NCBI RefSeq assembly: GCF_002900095.1
Contig: NZ_LLKN01000002.1
Location: 806,001 to 870,000 of the forward strand
Origin: Salegentibacter mishustinae
GTDB lineage: Bacteria > Bacteroidota > Bacteroidia > Flavobacteriales > Flavobacteriaceae
Direction of reading: 5' to 3'
Length of the DNA: 64,000 nucleotides
Position numbers and translations under genes: made by a program. The notes under the pieces were generated by a model. That model was given only the letters and a program-made list of their open reading frames with translations, was not told the DNA's origin and searched no databases. Shown piece by piece: positions 26,242-35,771 of the stretch (position 1 is its first letter; each line of letters opens with the position of its first letter).

Positions 26242-27609
26242 TTAAAATGCTCCTATAAAGTGGCTTCCTTCAACATTTACCAGTTCTGCTCCTTTAGTTA
26301 CCTCACCGGTTTGCGTATCTATTACATAAATATTTCCGTTTTCTCCTACGGGAGCTTCGGTTACATAAACTTCATCTCCATCTACCACAAATCCCTGGTA
26401 TTGGAATAGGTAGAAATCTTCGCTATAGGGAATTTCGTTTATTTTTTGTGCAGTTTTTGCTTCTAAATCTACCAGGGCGAAATATCCCTGGGCTCCAGCT
26501 ACACCTTCAGCAGAACCTGCGTGACGATAAGCTACAACGGCTTTTCCGCTTGCGGTAGGTCTCCAGGCAAGAATATAGGCATCTTCCACTCCTAATGCTT
26601 CGTCTAAATTAAATACGTATGAATCATCATACTGGTTATTAGCACCTATTTTTAAGATATGGGAACCGTTTGGATCTCCCTGGTTTGCCTGGTAAACACT
26701 TCCGTTTACCAAAAATGCATTAATACTTCGGTAACCGTTGGTATTTCCCTTTCCTACTTCAGAAGTAATAATTGTTGGATTCTCTAAAGAAGGATAGTCT
26801 AAGACAATAGTTTTAGAATTTAAGACTTCTCCATTTCTATCTGTTTCTCCGGTTTCTGGGTTTACTTTACTTATACGTGCGCCAATGTATAATTTATCTC
26901 CGGTAGCATTTAAGGTTGGCATATCAATCCTGCCAATGTAATATCCCTGAGCTTCCAGTTCTTCGCTTAGCGAAAGACTCGATTCCTGGAATTCTTTTAT
27001 TGCTGAATTTTGTAAATCTAAAGTAACAATACCCATAGTGGCTTCGGTACGAATATAAGTATCGTCTGAAGTATCATCCGGGGTGTCATTATCATCAAAC
27101 TGGTTTTCGGTATCCACATATACAGCAGCTCCTGTTTGGTCTCCGTCAAATAGCTTGATCCATCTTGGTGCAGAACCTACATAAGGTGCAATGCTAATTT
27201 CGCTTCCGGTTTGTTCAAAATCCTGTCCGCCATTGACGTTGTACTTTGTGTAATTACCACCGGTATCGCCGGCATAACTAATATTAAATATAGTGCTGCC
27301 GTCTTCAGAAGATTGCAACCTTGCCGTTCTGTTAGAAGGTACTATAAATCCGTTATCAAAAGGTTCTATATAAACCGATGGATCTTTGGCATCTTCACTA
27401 CTTATAGAGTAGATTAGTGTGCCGCCATTACCATCTCCAGGGTTTTCTCCCATTCTGGCTGCGGCAACTGTAATCCATCTACCGTCTTCATTTTCAACTG
27501 GTTCCTGGCCCGGGTCTATAGGAGAGTCATCGCTACTACAAGAAGCCAGTAAGCCTGTTGCCATTGCAATACTTGCCAAAGTTTTAATGCTGAAAAAATT
27601 ACGTTTCAT
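26242..27609 (-). CDS. DUF4374 domain-containing lipoprotein
   Basis: A 455-residue lipoprotein: the signal ends LLASCSSDD with the lipidated Cys at about 24. The mature domain is a DUF4374 propeller-like protein with sequence such as RWITVAAARMGENPGDGNGGTL, IVTLDLQNSAI and YVIDTQTGEVTKGAELVNVEGSH. The acidic stretch DNDTPDDTSDDT (about 170-185) may bind cations. This family sits beside siderophore TonB receptors in Bacteroidota and is thought to help at the cell surface. It is 21 bases downstream of the receptor gene, clearly one operon. The molecular role is unknown. Confidence 0.88.
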   Translation of the reverse strand: MKRNFFSIKTLASIAMATGLLASCSSDDSPIDPGQEPVENEDGRWITVAAARMGENPGDGNGGTLIYSISSEDAKDPSVYIEPFDNGFIVPSNRTARLQSSEDGSTIFNISYAGDTGGNYTKYNVNGGQDFEQTGSEISIAPYVGSAPRWIKLFDGDQTGAAVYVDTENQFDDNDTPDDTSDDTYIRTEATMGIVTLDLQNSAIKEFQESSLSLSEELEAQGYYIGRIDMPTLNATGDKLYIGARISKVNPETGETDRNGEVLNSKTIVLDYPSLENPTIITSEVGKGNTNGYRSINAFLVNGSVYQANQGDPNGSHILKIGANNQYDDSYVFNLDEALGVEDAYILAWRPTASGKAVVAYRHAGSAEGVAGAQGYFALVDLEAKTAQKINEIPYSEDFYLFQYQGFVVDGDEVYVTEAPVGENGNIYVIDTQTGEVTKGAELVNVEGSHFIGAF

Positions 27610-27630
27610 ATTATGATCTTTTATAATTGG

Positions 27631-30069
27631 TTAAAATTTATTGATTGAATAATTTAATTTTAGGTAAAAGGCCCTTCCCGGTTTCTGCACCGATAAATTG
27701 TCGTAAACAGGTTTGTCAAGGATGTTTTTTACGTCAAAACTCATTACAAAATTTTGATTGGGGAAGATGTAACTAAGTCCAAGATCTTGCACTAATTGCT
27801 GAGGTACTTTAAAGAAATTGTCTCCTACCGTGTTAGATCCCTGCGGAACCAGATATGAAAATTCATCGGTAAAGTACATGGTGTAAAATAGATTTAGCCG
27901 GGAGTTTTTCTGAATTAAATTTTTAATTGAATAGCGTAAGTTTCCATTCATGGTAAAAAATGGAGTATTGGGAACGTCTATTTCTACGCCCCGGTTTTCA
28001 ATTTTTAAATCGAATCGCGATATATTAAAATTAAGTCCGAAATTATTATTATAGGTATAACCCAACTGTGCGTCTATACCTTTTGAAGTACCGCTACCCT
28101 GGTTTACGTAGACGATTAATTCTTCATCAACATTTAGGGAAGTCTCTATAGGTAAACCAATTCTATCTTTAATATTTCTGGTAAAAAGATTTGTTGAAGC
28201 ATTAAATTGATGCTTCTTAAAGTTAAATGTGCCTAGTTTAACTCCTAAATTATAATTGTTACTTTGTTCGGGATTAATACTGGCGTTGGCTACCACATTG
28301 TCACCATCGTTACCAAAAATCTCGGTTTCGTTTGGCAATCGCACAGCTTTTTCAGCCGAAGCCAATATGGTGATGCTAGGGCTAAGCTCGTAAGAAGCGG
28401 CAAAACCATAGCCTTCATATTTTTTATTACTGCTTATAACATCATCTACAATTTGCCTGCTTCCGTCTTGATTTGTCTGAATTTCAGGATCTACACTTAT
28501 GCTTTTCTGTTGATAATATTTCCCGAATACATTGATTTTTAACCTGTCGTTAAAAGCATTTAATTCATAGGTTATCGAAAGTATGTTTTTGTGTAAATCT
28601 CTTGTTCCTACAAAGGTGTTTTCTAATACAGATTGTAGTTCGTCACTATCTTCTCTATCAATTCCGCTATATACATGGTTTGCCAATATTTTATGGTTAT
28701 CATTAATAGCATAAGCTGCACCTGTTCTTATGGATGCTACATTTCGTTTAATTTTTGCAAGCGTAGGTTCGCCTTCTTGCTGTGAGCCCCAGGTATATTT
28801 GTATTCGTTTCCTCTAAAATCTACCGCTCTTTCGCCTTTCCAGCTATAAGCCCAGGGCACCGTATCATTCACCTGGCGATTTCGCTTTCCGTAGTATCCA
28901 ATTACATTAATATCTAATCCCGGGGTAAATAAATCTTCTTTTTGATAAGTTAAATTGGCAAGAGTTGCATTAGATTCCAGGAATCTTCCTTCGTATGGCA
29001 TGATGGTCATAAATGCGCCGTGTTGCACTTCTTTGTAGTCATCAGAACCTGTAAAACCTACAAAAAACTGGTCGGCCCATTTTATATCGGTATATCCTAA
29101 TTGCACCGTACCTCCGGTAGATCTGTAGGCGTCGTTAAAGCGTTTTGCGGTAATAGGAGTTTGTTGGCCACCTAAACCGGTTACTACAATACTTCGGCCT
29201 GAAACTTCATAATTATTATCAGAATAGTTATGAAATGCAGAGGCTTTTACGGTAAAACCAGAATTATTAAATCTGTACAGTCCATTAACATTGGCCTGAA
29301 AAGTATTGAATGAGCCATACGAAACAGAGGCATTAATATTTTCACTCGACTGTTTATTAAGTACGATATTTATAGCACCACCCAGGGCATCGTCGGCTAA
29401 ATGACCGGGAACAACTCCTTTATAGACTTCAATTCGCTCGATCATTGAAGGCGGAATACTGTTTAAGTTATAGGAGGAACCAAATGTGGAAATTGGAATT
29501 CCATCTATAAAAATACGTACAGCACTTCCCGATAAACCATTCAGACTGTATTCTGCACGAGAGCCTAAACCACCATTTTGCCGAATTTTTACTCCAACCG
29601 TAGTATTTAGTAATTCATTGGTCTGAATGTTTCTAATACTGGCTTCTTCTGTTTCAACAACATTAAGTGCAAAACCTTTTTTCTCCATTTTGGTTTTGAA
29701 AGATTCTGTTCTTAAATGTACCTCATCTAATTCGTTCCCTGAGGTATTTATTCTAATATTATGTTCTAGATTTTTTTTATTTACCGCTATTTGATGGTGT
29801 GCTATGAAGTCACCATTACGAATTTCGAGTAGAAAAACTCCTGGTTCTAATTTCTTTAATTGGTAATTTCCTTCGGAATCTGACTGTGTGCTTTGACTCT
29901 GATTTAGATTAGAGGCCGTAATAATTGCGTGCTTAATTGCTTCCCCATTTTGATTTTCAATTATTCCCGAAATATTGAAGCTTTTAGTCTCCTTTTGCTG
30001 TGCACTTAAAGTAGACACGATTGCCGATAGCAACAGTAACACAAAGCTTATCCTAAATTTCGTAATCAC
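27631..30069 (-). CDS. TonB-dependent outer-membrane receptor (probable siderophore receptor)
   Basis: An 812-residue receptor. A signal peptide (about 1-23) precedes a CarboxypepD_reg-like domain (about 30-110: ISGIIENQNGEAIKHA, then SDSEGNYQLKKLEPG), a plug (about 125-235, with RIFIDGIPISTFGSS and IERIEVYKGVVPGHLADDALGGAINIVL), and a 22-strand barrel ending GRAFYLKLNYSINKF. The start is GTG at 30067-30069; no in-frame ATG fits a full signal peptide. With DUF4374 and PepSY downstream and an AraC regulator divergent, iron-siderophore uptake is the best reading, though no ligand can be named. The consensus -7 box is at 30118-30125. Confidence 0.92.
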   Translation of the reverse strand: MITKFRISFVLLLLSAIVSTLSAQQKETKSFNISGIIENQNGEAIKHAIITASNLNQSQSTQSDSEGNYQLKKLEPGVFLLEIRNGDFIAHHQIAVNKKNLEHNIRINTSGNELDEVHLRTESFKTKMEKKGFALNVVETEEASIRNIQTNELLNTTVGVKIRQNGGLGSRAEYSLNGLSGSAVRIFIDGIPISTFGSSYNLNSIPPSMIERIEVYKGVVPGHLADDALGGAINIVLNKQSSENINASVSYGSFNTFQANVNGLYRFNNSGFTVKASAFHNYSDNNYEVSGRSIVVTGLGGQQTPITAKRFNDAYRSTGGTVQLGYTDIKWADQFFVGFTGSDDYKEVQHGAFMTIMPYEGRFLESNATLANLTYQKEDLFTPGLDINVIGYYGKRNRQVNDTVPWAYSWKGERAVDFRGNEYKYTWGSQQEGEPTLAKIKRNVASIRTGAAYAINDNHKILANHVYSGIDREDSDELQSVLENTFVGTRDLHKNILSITYELNAFNDRLKINVFGKYYQQKSISVDPEIQTNQDGSRQIVDDVISSNKKYEGYGFAASYELSPSITILASAEKAVRLPNETEIFGNDGDNVVANASINPEQSNNYNLGVKLGTFNFKKHQFNASTNLFTRNIKDRIGLPIETSLNVDEELIVYVNQGSGTSKGIDAQLGYTYNNNFGLNFNISRFDLKIENRGVEIDVPNTPFFTMNGNLRYSIKNLIQKNSRLNLFYTMYFTDEFSYLVPQGSNTVGDNFFKVPQQLVQDLGLSYIFPNQNFVMSFDVKNILDKPVYDNLSVQKPGRAFYLKLNYSINKF

Positions 30070-30117
30070 AATTATTATTTATTATTCTTATTTAAACTAA
30101 TTTTAAATAACTTGCGA

Positions 30118-30125
30118 CAAATTTA
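30118..30125 (-). promoter_or_regulatory. -7 box of the receptor operon
   Basis: The minus strand reads TAAATTTG, a consensus -7 box 48 bases upstream of the GTG at 30069. No proper -33 TTG is present, which fits dependence on the divergent AraC-type activator. Confidence 0.5.
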
Positions 30126-30183
30126 TATTTTGAAGTTCTAAGCCTGTTTCGGTTTTGGTAATAAAAATTACGGAAAACGTATT

Positions 30184-31158
30184 ATGTATATTGAGTCTAA
30201 ATTAGAGGAGATTGATGAAGCCTTATTTTCTGTAGATCCATCAGAAGTAAGAGACCCAAATATTTTGCAAGAAAAAATAGCAGGGCCAACTTATTCATGG
30301 CTTAAGGCAAAGACAAAAATTCAGTTTACAAAGGGATTATTCATTGTAGATACTTATTTTGAAAATGACAGGGATCTAACGGATATTTTTAGCATTAGCG
30401 GGGAGTATATTCAAATTTCTTATTTGGGGAAAGGAGATTCACACCTTATGTGTGCTAAAGAAAGTAAACCCGTAGGAATAGGATGTGTTAATTGCTGTTA
30501 TAATCGTAATACAATTACTACCATAAAAATGCCTGCCAATAGCCCCACTCATTACCAGGCACTTTTTCTTTCAAAAGAATATTATTTACAACTATTAAAG
30601 GATGAAGCCTGGGTTGCTAATAATTCTTTCTATAAGAATATAATGGAAGGAGAATTTTTAGAATGGGGAACTTGCAAATATCCAATAGATTATAATTTAT
30701 ATCATATTTTTAATGAAGTAACCAGAGGGGATTGGAAAAGAGATTTTAAGAAATACTATCTGGATCTTAGGCTTAAGGAAATATTCCTGTCTTTGCATTT
30801 ATGCCAGGAGGAATTGGAAAGAGCTACGTTTAAAGGGATAAATGATGAAAATCTGGAAAAGATTAAAACAGCTCACGCTTATTTAATAGAGCATTTTAAA
30901 AATCCACCGACCATTAAAGAGTTAGCAAGGATAGTGCTTTTAAATGAACTTCAGCTGAAGAGAGATTTTAAAAAAATGTATGGGAAAACAATTAGAAGTT
31001 TTATTATAGAACTTCGAATGGAGAAAGCTAAAAGTTTATTGGGAAAACATACGGTGAGTGAAATGGCTGAAATCTTAGGCTATAGAAGCGTGCCGCACTT
31101 TATAAATACTTTTAAAAAATGTTATGGCTATACGCCAAAGCAAGGTTTAAACCAGTAG
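30184..31158 (+). CDS. AraC-family regulator of the siderophore locus
   Basis: A 324-residue AraC/XylS-type transcription factor. The C-terminal ~85 residues hold two helix-turn-helix units (IKELARIVLLNELQLKRDFKKMYG, then VSEMAEILGYRSVPHFINTFKKCYGYTPKQ). The N-terminal ~230 residues are the sensor domain, similar in layout to PchR-type regulators that bind ferric siderophores. An unusual cysteine cluster occurs there: C90 plus CVNCC (C101, C104, C105). It is divergent from the receptor operon across 114 bases and most likely controls it. Direct metal or redox sensing by the cysteines is my inference. Confidence 0.85.
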   Translation: MYIESKLEEIDEALFSVDPSEVRDPNILQEKIAGPTYSWLKAKTKIQFTKGLFIVDTYFENDRDLTDIFSISGEYIQISYLGKGDSHLMCAKESKPVGIGCVNCCYNRNTITTIKMPANSPTHYQALFLSKEYYLQLLKDEAWVANNSFYKNIMEGEFLEWGTCKYPIDYNLYHIFNEVTRGDWKRDFKKYYLDLRLKEIFLSLHLCQEELERATFKGINDENLEKIKTAHAYLIEHFKNPPTIKELARIVLLNELQLKRDFKKMYGKTIRSFIIELRMEKAKSLLGKHTVSEMAEILGYRSVPHFINTFKKCYGYTPKQGLNQ

Positions 31159-31172
31159 ATATTAGTCATAAA

Positions 31173-31196
31173 AAAGCCGCTATAAATAGCGGCTTT
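31173..31196. terminator. Bidirectional terminator between the AraC and csp genes
   Basis: AAAGCCGCTAT and ATAGCGGCTTT form a near-perfect palindrome in a 65-base convergent gap. It serves both strands: A-rich on the left and T-containing on the right. Confidence 0.75.
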
Positions 31197-31223
31197 AAAG
31201 TTCTTGAAATAGGATAATATATA

Positions 31224-31418
31224 TTATTCTATAACGCGTACTTCAGCAGCGTTAACTCCTTTTCTTCCTTCTACTTCAACGTACTCAACTTTATCACCTT
31301 CGTTCAAGCTCTCGCCATCTAAACCAGTAATGTGTACGAAAATGTCTCTTCCTGTTTCGTCGTTGGTAATGAATCCGTATCCTTTTGATTCATTGAAAAA
31401 TTTAACTGTACCTTCCAT
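31224..31418 (-). CDS. Cold-shock domain protein
   Basis: A 64-residue single cold-shock domain, an RNA chaperone of the CspA family. The start MEGTVKFFNESKGYGFI carries RNP-1 (KGYGFI, 12-17), and DIFVHI (25-30) is RNP-2. The protein is acidic and ends EVRVIE, the usual full length. The ATG follows an AT-rich leader of about 30 bases, and a consensus -7 box (31450-31457) with a TTG at 31476-31478 lies upstream. A short leader argues against the long thermosensing 5' UTR of E. coli cspA. Confidence 0.95.
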   Translation of the reverse strand: MEGTVKFFNESKGYGFITNDETGRDIFVHITGLDGESLNEGDKVEYVEVEGRKGVNAAEVRVIE

Positions 31419-31449
31419 TGTAATAATAAAATAAATAATTAATAAAGGA

Positions 31450-31478
31450 CAAAGTTAGTACAATATTATTGAAGACAA
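31450..31478 (-). promoter_or_regulatory. csp promoter
   Basis: On the minus strand TTG (31476-31478) and TAACTTTG (31450-31457) are separated by 18 bases, close to the Bacteroidota consensus. The box ends 31 bases before the ATG. Confidence 0.5.
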
Positions 31479-31523
31479 TGCAAGAATATTAATTTTCTTT
31501 TGAAAGTATTCTAAAACAGGGAC

Positions 31524-31763
31524 TTAATCAATGCCTTTGTCTCGCATCTTATCCATGTTTTCTTTAGTGAGAGTGTAGTCTTTAAGGCGTTTTCCTTTCC
31601 ATCTTACGTAGAGGAAAATAGGCATTAAAATAAATGCGCTGACCAAAACAGCAAGCCCAATTATCTGGTCTCCCAGTAAAACATCTTCAAAAGTGCGGTA
31701 ATAAAATCCGACTCCAATGGCAATTAGTATTAATATTCCTAAGATCTTTAAAATGGTATTCAT
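31524..31763 (-). CDS. Small two-TM membrane protein of unknown function
   Basis: A 79-residue protein with two predicted membrane helices (about 5-23: ILKILGILILIAIGVGFYY; about 34-54: IIGLAVLVSAFILMPIFLYV) and a positively charged cytoplasmic tail (RWKGKRLKDYTLTKENMDKMRDKGID). It begins 4 bases after the CLC gene stop, so the two are almost certainly co-transcribed. It could be an accessory subunit of the antiporter, but I do not recognise the family and that role is only inferred from position. Confidence 0.75.
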   Translation of the reverse strand: MNTILKILGILILIAIGVGFYYRTFEDVLLGDQIIGLAVLVSAFILMPIFLYVRWKGKRLKDYTLTKENMDKMRDKGID

Positions 31764-31767
31764 AGCA

Positions 31768-33558
31768 TTAAACAGTTACTTCTATTAGTTTTTGACGGTA
31801 AGCGGTGAGTAGTTTAGATTTTGAAATAAAACCTACATATTTTCCATCTTCTACCACCGGTAGGTTCCAGGCATTCGTTTCCTGAAATTTTCTCATGGTG
31901 TCTTTTGGTCTGTCTTTTCGCAAATCTATGGTTGCAGGTGCTCTTTGCATTATATCACTCACTTTTACATCATCATACATTTTTTGGTCGAACATTATAG
32001 GGCGGATGTCATCTAAAAGAATGATTCCTAAAAAGTTACGATTTTCATCTATAACAGGAAAAAGATTCCTTGAAGATTTTATCACGCCTACGTGGATAAC
32101 ATCGCCAAGATTCATATCAATATTCAGAGTGATAAAATTTTTCTCTATTATCTGCTGAATATTTAATAGGGTTAAAACGGCCTGGTCTTTATTATGGGTT
32201 AGCAAATCGCCACGTTGCGCCAGTTCCATAGTATAAACTGAATGCGGCTGAAACTGGTTGGTGATCATATAAGAAATTGCAGCGGTAATCATTAAAGGGA
32301 CAAAAAGTTCGTAGCCACCGGTAAGTTCTGCTATAAGGAAAATTGCAGTAAGCGGCGCGTGTAAAACTCCCGCCATCAAACCAGCCATACCCACCATGGT
32401 AAAACTACTTACCGAAATAGGATTCCTTAAAATCCCCAGGTTATTTACTACTAGTGCAAAACAGTGTCCCATGGCACTTCCCATAAATAAAACCGGGGCA
32501 AAAATACCACCTATACCACCCGCTCCAAAAGTAAGTGAAGTAGCGAAAATCTTAAAAATCACAAGGCCTGTGAGCAGAATAACTACAATCCAGATATTAT
32601 CGAGGTAATCGTTAAAGAAATTAGTTCCCAGCGCTTGCAAATAATCTTCTGCCAGAAGGTTGTTTATTACATTGTAACCTTCACCGTAAAGCGGCGGGAT
32701 TAAGTAAATAAGAATTCCAAGGCCCAAACCTCCAATCAAAAGTCTATAAAATAGCGAATCTATTTTTTTAAAAGCATCGCCAATTTTAAAATAAATATGG
32801 GTGAAGTACATAGAGCAACCTGCGGCAAGAACTCCCAGGATAATGTAAAACGGTACTTCAGAAATCGTGAAATTATCCTGAAGTTGAACAGGTAAAATAA
32901 TATCAGAGCCAAAGAAAAAGTAGGAGGTGAGAATCGCTGAAACCGAAGCTATAAGCAACGGCACCATGGAGATTAAAGTAAGGTCTAAACTAAAAACTTC
33001 AATAGCAAATATGATCGCAGCTATAGGTGCTTTGAAAATAGAAGACATAGCTCCGGCAGCCGCACATCCAATTAATAAAGTGCGAGAGCTTTGGTTCATC
33101 TTAAAAAACCGGGAAATATTAGAACCCAGGGAAGCACCAGTGGCTACCGTTGGGCCCTCCAATCCCACCGAACCTCCAAATCCTACAGTTAAAGGTGCCG
33201 TGATAATTGAGGCGTACATTTGGAAGGAACGCATAATTCCTTTTCGGCGTGAAATAGCATAAAGCGTAGAAGGAATTCCGTGCCCAATCTTTTTCTTAAA
33301 AACTAATTTTATGATGAGTAGGGTGAGACTCAAGCCAATTAGCGGGAAAATAAAATAAAATGCGTGGTGGTAATTAATTATAAGGCTGCCTTCCAGTAAA
33401 CGTTGTATAAAGTGGGTGAGGTTCTTTATCACTACGGCACCCAAACCCGCGGTAAAGCCTATTATAGCACTTAATATCATCAAGAATTGTTGATGACTTA
33501 AGTGCCTATTGCTCCACTTAGAAAAACGGATTAGCAGTTTTGTACCTTTATTCCCCAC
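31768..33558 (-). CDS. CLC-family chloride/proton antiporter with C-terminal CBS pair
   Basis: A 596-residue CLC protein. Selectivity-filter motifs are GHGIP (92-96, for GSGIP), GSVGLEGP (129-136) with the gating glutamate E134 that marks exchangers, and GGIGGIFAP. About 11 or more membrane helices fill residues 25-430. Two CBS domains (about 450-590) follow and probably bind nucleotides. E134 argues for H+/anion exchange and not a channel; the transported anion (Cl-, NO3- or F-) is unproven. The start is GTG at 33556-33558; the next ATG (residue 27) would cut into the first helix. The small membrane gene follows after 4 bases. Confidence 0.92.
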   Translation of the reverse strand: MGNKGTKLLIRFSKWSNRHLSHQQFLMILSAIIGFTAGLGAVVIKNLTHFIQRLLEGSLIINYHHAFYFIFPLIGLSLTLLIIKLVFKKKIGHGIPSTLYAISRRKGIMRSFQMYASIITAPLTVGFGGSVGLEGPTVATGASLGSNISRFFKMNQSSRTLLIGCAAAGAMSSIFKAPIAAIIFAIEVFSLDLTLISMVPLLIASVSAILTSYFFFGSDIILPVQLQDNFTISEVPFYIILGVLAAGCSMYFTHIYFKIGDAFKKIDSLFYRLLIGGLGLGILIYLIPPLYGEGYNVINNLLAEDYLQALGTNFFNDYLDNIWIVVILLTGLVIFKIFATSLTFGAGGIGGIFAPVLFMGSAMGHCFALVVNNLGILRNPISVSSFTMVGMAGLMAGVLHAPLTAIFLIAELTGGYELFVPLMITAAISYMITNQFQPHSVYTMELAQRGDLLTHNKDQAVLTLLNIQQIIEKNFITLNIDMNLGDVIHVGVIKSSRNLFPVIDENRNFLGIILLDDIRPIMFDQKMYDDVKVSDIMQRAPATIDLRKDRPKDTMRKFQETNAWNLPVVEDGKYVGFISKSKLLTAYRQKLIEVTV

Positions 33559-33582
33559 TCAAAAAATTTTTAAATGAAGATA

Positions 33583-33613
33583 AAAAAATCCCGATGTGAA
33601 ACCGGGATTTTTT
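33583..33613 (-). terminator. aspS terminator
   Basis: AAAAAATCCCG and CGGGATTTTTT pair around a 9-base loop, followed on the minus strand by a T run. It lies between the aspS stop (33681) and the CLC start. Confidence 0.8.
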
Positions 33614-33629
33614 ATCAATTATAATTTTG

Positions 33630-33642
33630 CTCGATAATCGAG
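33630..33642. repeat. CTCGATAATCGAG palindrome, second copy
   Basis: Identical 13-bp palindrome to 24965-24977, again followed by GCTCCG (33651-33656). It lies 39 bases beyond the aspS stop codon. Confidence 0.5.
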
Positions 33643-33680
33643 ATTTGTATGCTCCGGCTTCTTGCCCTGAATTCATAGAA

Positions 33681-35462
33681 TCATTTTTCATGAATGTCTT
33701 TTGAGCCTTCTTTTTGGTTGTCTATTTGAAGATGAAGCTCTTTTAATTGGGCTTCATCAAGTTTTGCAGGTGCATCTATCATGACATCCCTACCATTATT
33801 GTTTTTTGGAAAAGCAATAAAATCTCTAATGCTTTCCTGGCCGCCAAGAATGGCAACGAGGCGGTCAAACCCAAATGCAAGTCCGCCGTGTGGTGGCGCA
33901 CCATATTGGAAGGCATCCATTAAAAAGCCGAATTGTGCTTTAGCTTCTTCTGGAGTGAAACCAAGATAATCGAACATTTTAGACTGGGTTTCTTTATCGT
34001 GAATTCTTATAGAACCACCGCCAATTTCGTTACCGTTTAAAACCAGATCGTAAGCGTTGGCGCGAACTTCTCCGGGCTTAGACTCCAGTAGTGCAAAATC
34101 TTCCTTTTTAGGTGAAGTAAACGGGTGGTGCATCGCGTGAAAACGTTGAGTGTCTTCATCCCATTCTAATAATGGGAAATCTACCACCCAAAGTGGTGCG
34201 AATTCATCGGCTTTTCTTAGTCCCAGTTCATTACCCAAATGCATTCTTAATGCGCTTAATTGAGTTCTTGTTTTGTTAGCATCACCAGCCATCACTAAAA
34301 TAAGATCTCCGGGTTTCGCTGAGGTAGCTTCAGCCCAGGTTTTTAGATCTTCTTCGGAATAAAATTTATCTACTGAAGATTTTAGAGTTCCATCTTCATT
34401 ATATTTTGCCCATACTAGTCCGTTGGCGCCAACTTGTGGTCTTTTAACCCAGGATATTAATTTGTCTATTTCTTTTCTAGTGAAAGAAGCTGCTCCCGGA
34501 ACCGCTATCCCCACAACTAATTCCTGCTGATCGAAAACATTGAAGCCTTTATTTTTGGCCAAATCGTTTAATTCGGCAAACTCCATCCCAAAACGAATAT
34601 CGGGTTTGTCGTTTCCGTATTTTTTCATCGCTTCAGCGTAGGTCATTCTTGGGAAGTCTGCTACTTCTACACCGTTGATCTCCTTTAATAAATGACGGGT
34701 TAAACCTTCAAAAATATTCAGAATATCCTCTTGCTCCACAAAAGCCATTTCGCAGTCAATTTGGGTAAATTCCGGCTGCCTGTCGGCTCTAAGGTCTTCA
34801 TCCCTAAAACATTTTACGATCTGGAAATATTTATCCATTCCGCCCACCATAAGCAATTGCTTAAAGGTTTGTGGGGATTGCGGCAAGGCGTAAAATTGAC
34901 CTTCGTTCATTCTACTGGGCACCACAAAATCGCGTGCACCTTCAGGAGTAGACTTTATTAAATAAGGGGTTTCCACTTCAATAAAATCCTGGTTAGAAAG
35001 ATAATTTCTTACTTCCATTCCTACCTTGTGGCGAAATTTCAGCTTGTTTTTTACCGGATTTCTTCTAATATCAAGATAGCGATATTTCATTCTAAGATCT
35101 TCGCCACCATCTGTTTCATCTTCAATAGTGAAAGGAGGCGTAAGCGAGGTATTTAGAATAGTAACTTCGGTCACCAAAACCTCAATCTCACCGGTTGGAA
35201 TATTTGTATTTTTAGATTCCCGCTCAATTACTTTTCCGCTAACCTGAATAACAAATTCGCGTCCAAGTTTTTGAGCTTTCTCCATAAGTTCGGTTGAAGA
35301 GCGCTCTTCATCAAAAATAAGTTGGGTGATACCGTAACGATCACGTAAATCTACCCAAACCATAAATCCTTTGTCTCTTATTTTTTGAACCCAACCAGAA
35401 AGTTTTACTTCCTGGCCAATTGAAGCTGCATTTAATTCCCCGCAGGTATGACTTCTATACAT
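33681..35462 (-). CDS. aspS: Aspartate-tRNA ligase
   Basis: A 593-residue bacterial-type class II synthetase. The N-terminal OB anticodon domain begins [33 protein letters not shown]. Class II motif 2 is [19 protein letters not shown] (about 217-235). A bacterial GAD insert lies at about 290-420, and motif 3 is [15 protein letters not shown] near 550. Length and architecture are normal. Because asnS is also present (59044), a discriminating AspRS that charges only tRNA-Asp is plausible, but sequence alone does not prove it. The minus-strand -7 box TACTTTTG is at 35488-35495. A terminator follows. Confidence 0.98.
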   Translation of the reverse strand: MYRSHTCGELNAASIGQEVKLSGWVQKIRDKGFMVWVDLRDRYGITQLIFDEERSSTELMEKAQKLGREFVIQVSGKVIERESKNTNIPTGEIEVLVTEVTILNTSLTPPFTIEDETDGGEDLRMKYRYLDIRRNPVKNKLKFRHKVGMEVRNYLSNQDFIEVETPYLIKSTPEGARDFVVPSRMNEGQFYALPQSPQTFKQLLMVGGMDKYFQIVKCFRDEDLRADRQPEFTQIDCEMAFVEQEDILNIFEGLTRHLLKEINGVEVADFPRMTYAEAMKKYGNDKPDIRFGMEFAELNDLAKNKGFNVFDQQELVVGIAVPGAASFTRKEIDKLISWVKRPQVGANGLVWAKYNEDGTLKSSVDKFYSEEDLKTWAEATSAKPGDLILVMAGDANKTRTQLSALRMHLGNELGLRKADEFAPLWVVDFPLLEWDEDTQRFHAMHHPFTSPKKEDFALLESKPGEVRANAYDLVLNGNEIGGGSIRIHDKETQSKMFDYLGFTPEEAKAQFGFLMDAFQYGAPPHGGLAFGFDRLVAILGGQESIRDFIAFPKNNNGRDVMIDAPAKLDEAQLKELHLQIDNQKEGSKDIHEK

Positions 35463-35487
35463 AATATTCCTGAAATTTTAAGTAGCG

Positions 35488-35495
35488 CAAAAGTA
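35488..35495 (-). promoter_or_regulatory. -7 box of aspS
   Basis: The minus strand reads TACTTTTG, matching TAnnTTTG, 25 bases upstream of the ATG. The rest of the 309-base gap 35463-35771 holds only this and the forward promoter at 35715-35745; I saw no structured RNA or small gene in it. Confidence 0.45.
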
Positions 35496-35714
35496 AGAAG
35501 TTCAATTGGGTTTCGCGATAAGATAAGCTTAGAAAATATATGCTAAGTAAGATTTAAATACTCATAGTTTCCCAGGTAAATTCCCGATATGCTCTTTTCC
35601 AACGTGAATAAGATTTTCTGAGAAATATTGCTTTTGTTAAGCTGAAACATGGGGTTTAGTTGTCTGTTTACCAGTTTTTTATTGTTTCAATGTTAATTTA
35701 ATGTTATGTGATTG

Positions 35715-35745
35715 TTGCTTTAAAGTAAACATTTAGCTATATTTG
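35715..35745 (+). promoter_or_regulatory. Promoter of the MORN-like gene
   Basis: TTG (35715-35717), 20 bases, then TATATTTG (35738-35745): an exact Bacteroidota-type promoter. The start codon is 26 bases downstream. Confidence 0.65.
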
Positions 35746-35771
35746 TAAAGTAAAGATTAAAGAAAAAGACT

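Noticed and set aside
32927-33262. 111-codon open frame on the plus strand
   Set aside because: It is antisense inside the CLC gene. Its Ala/Ile-rich look is the mirror of membrane-helix codons.
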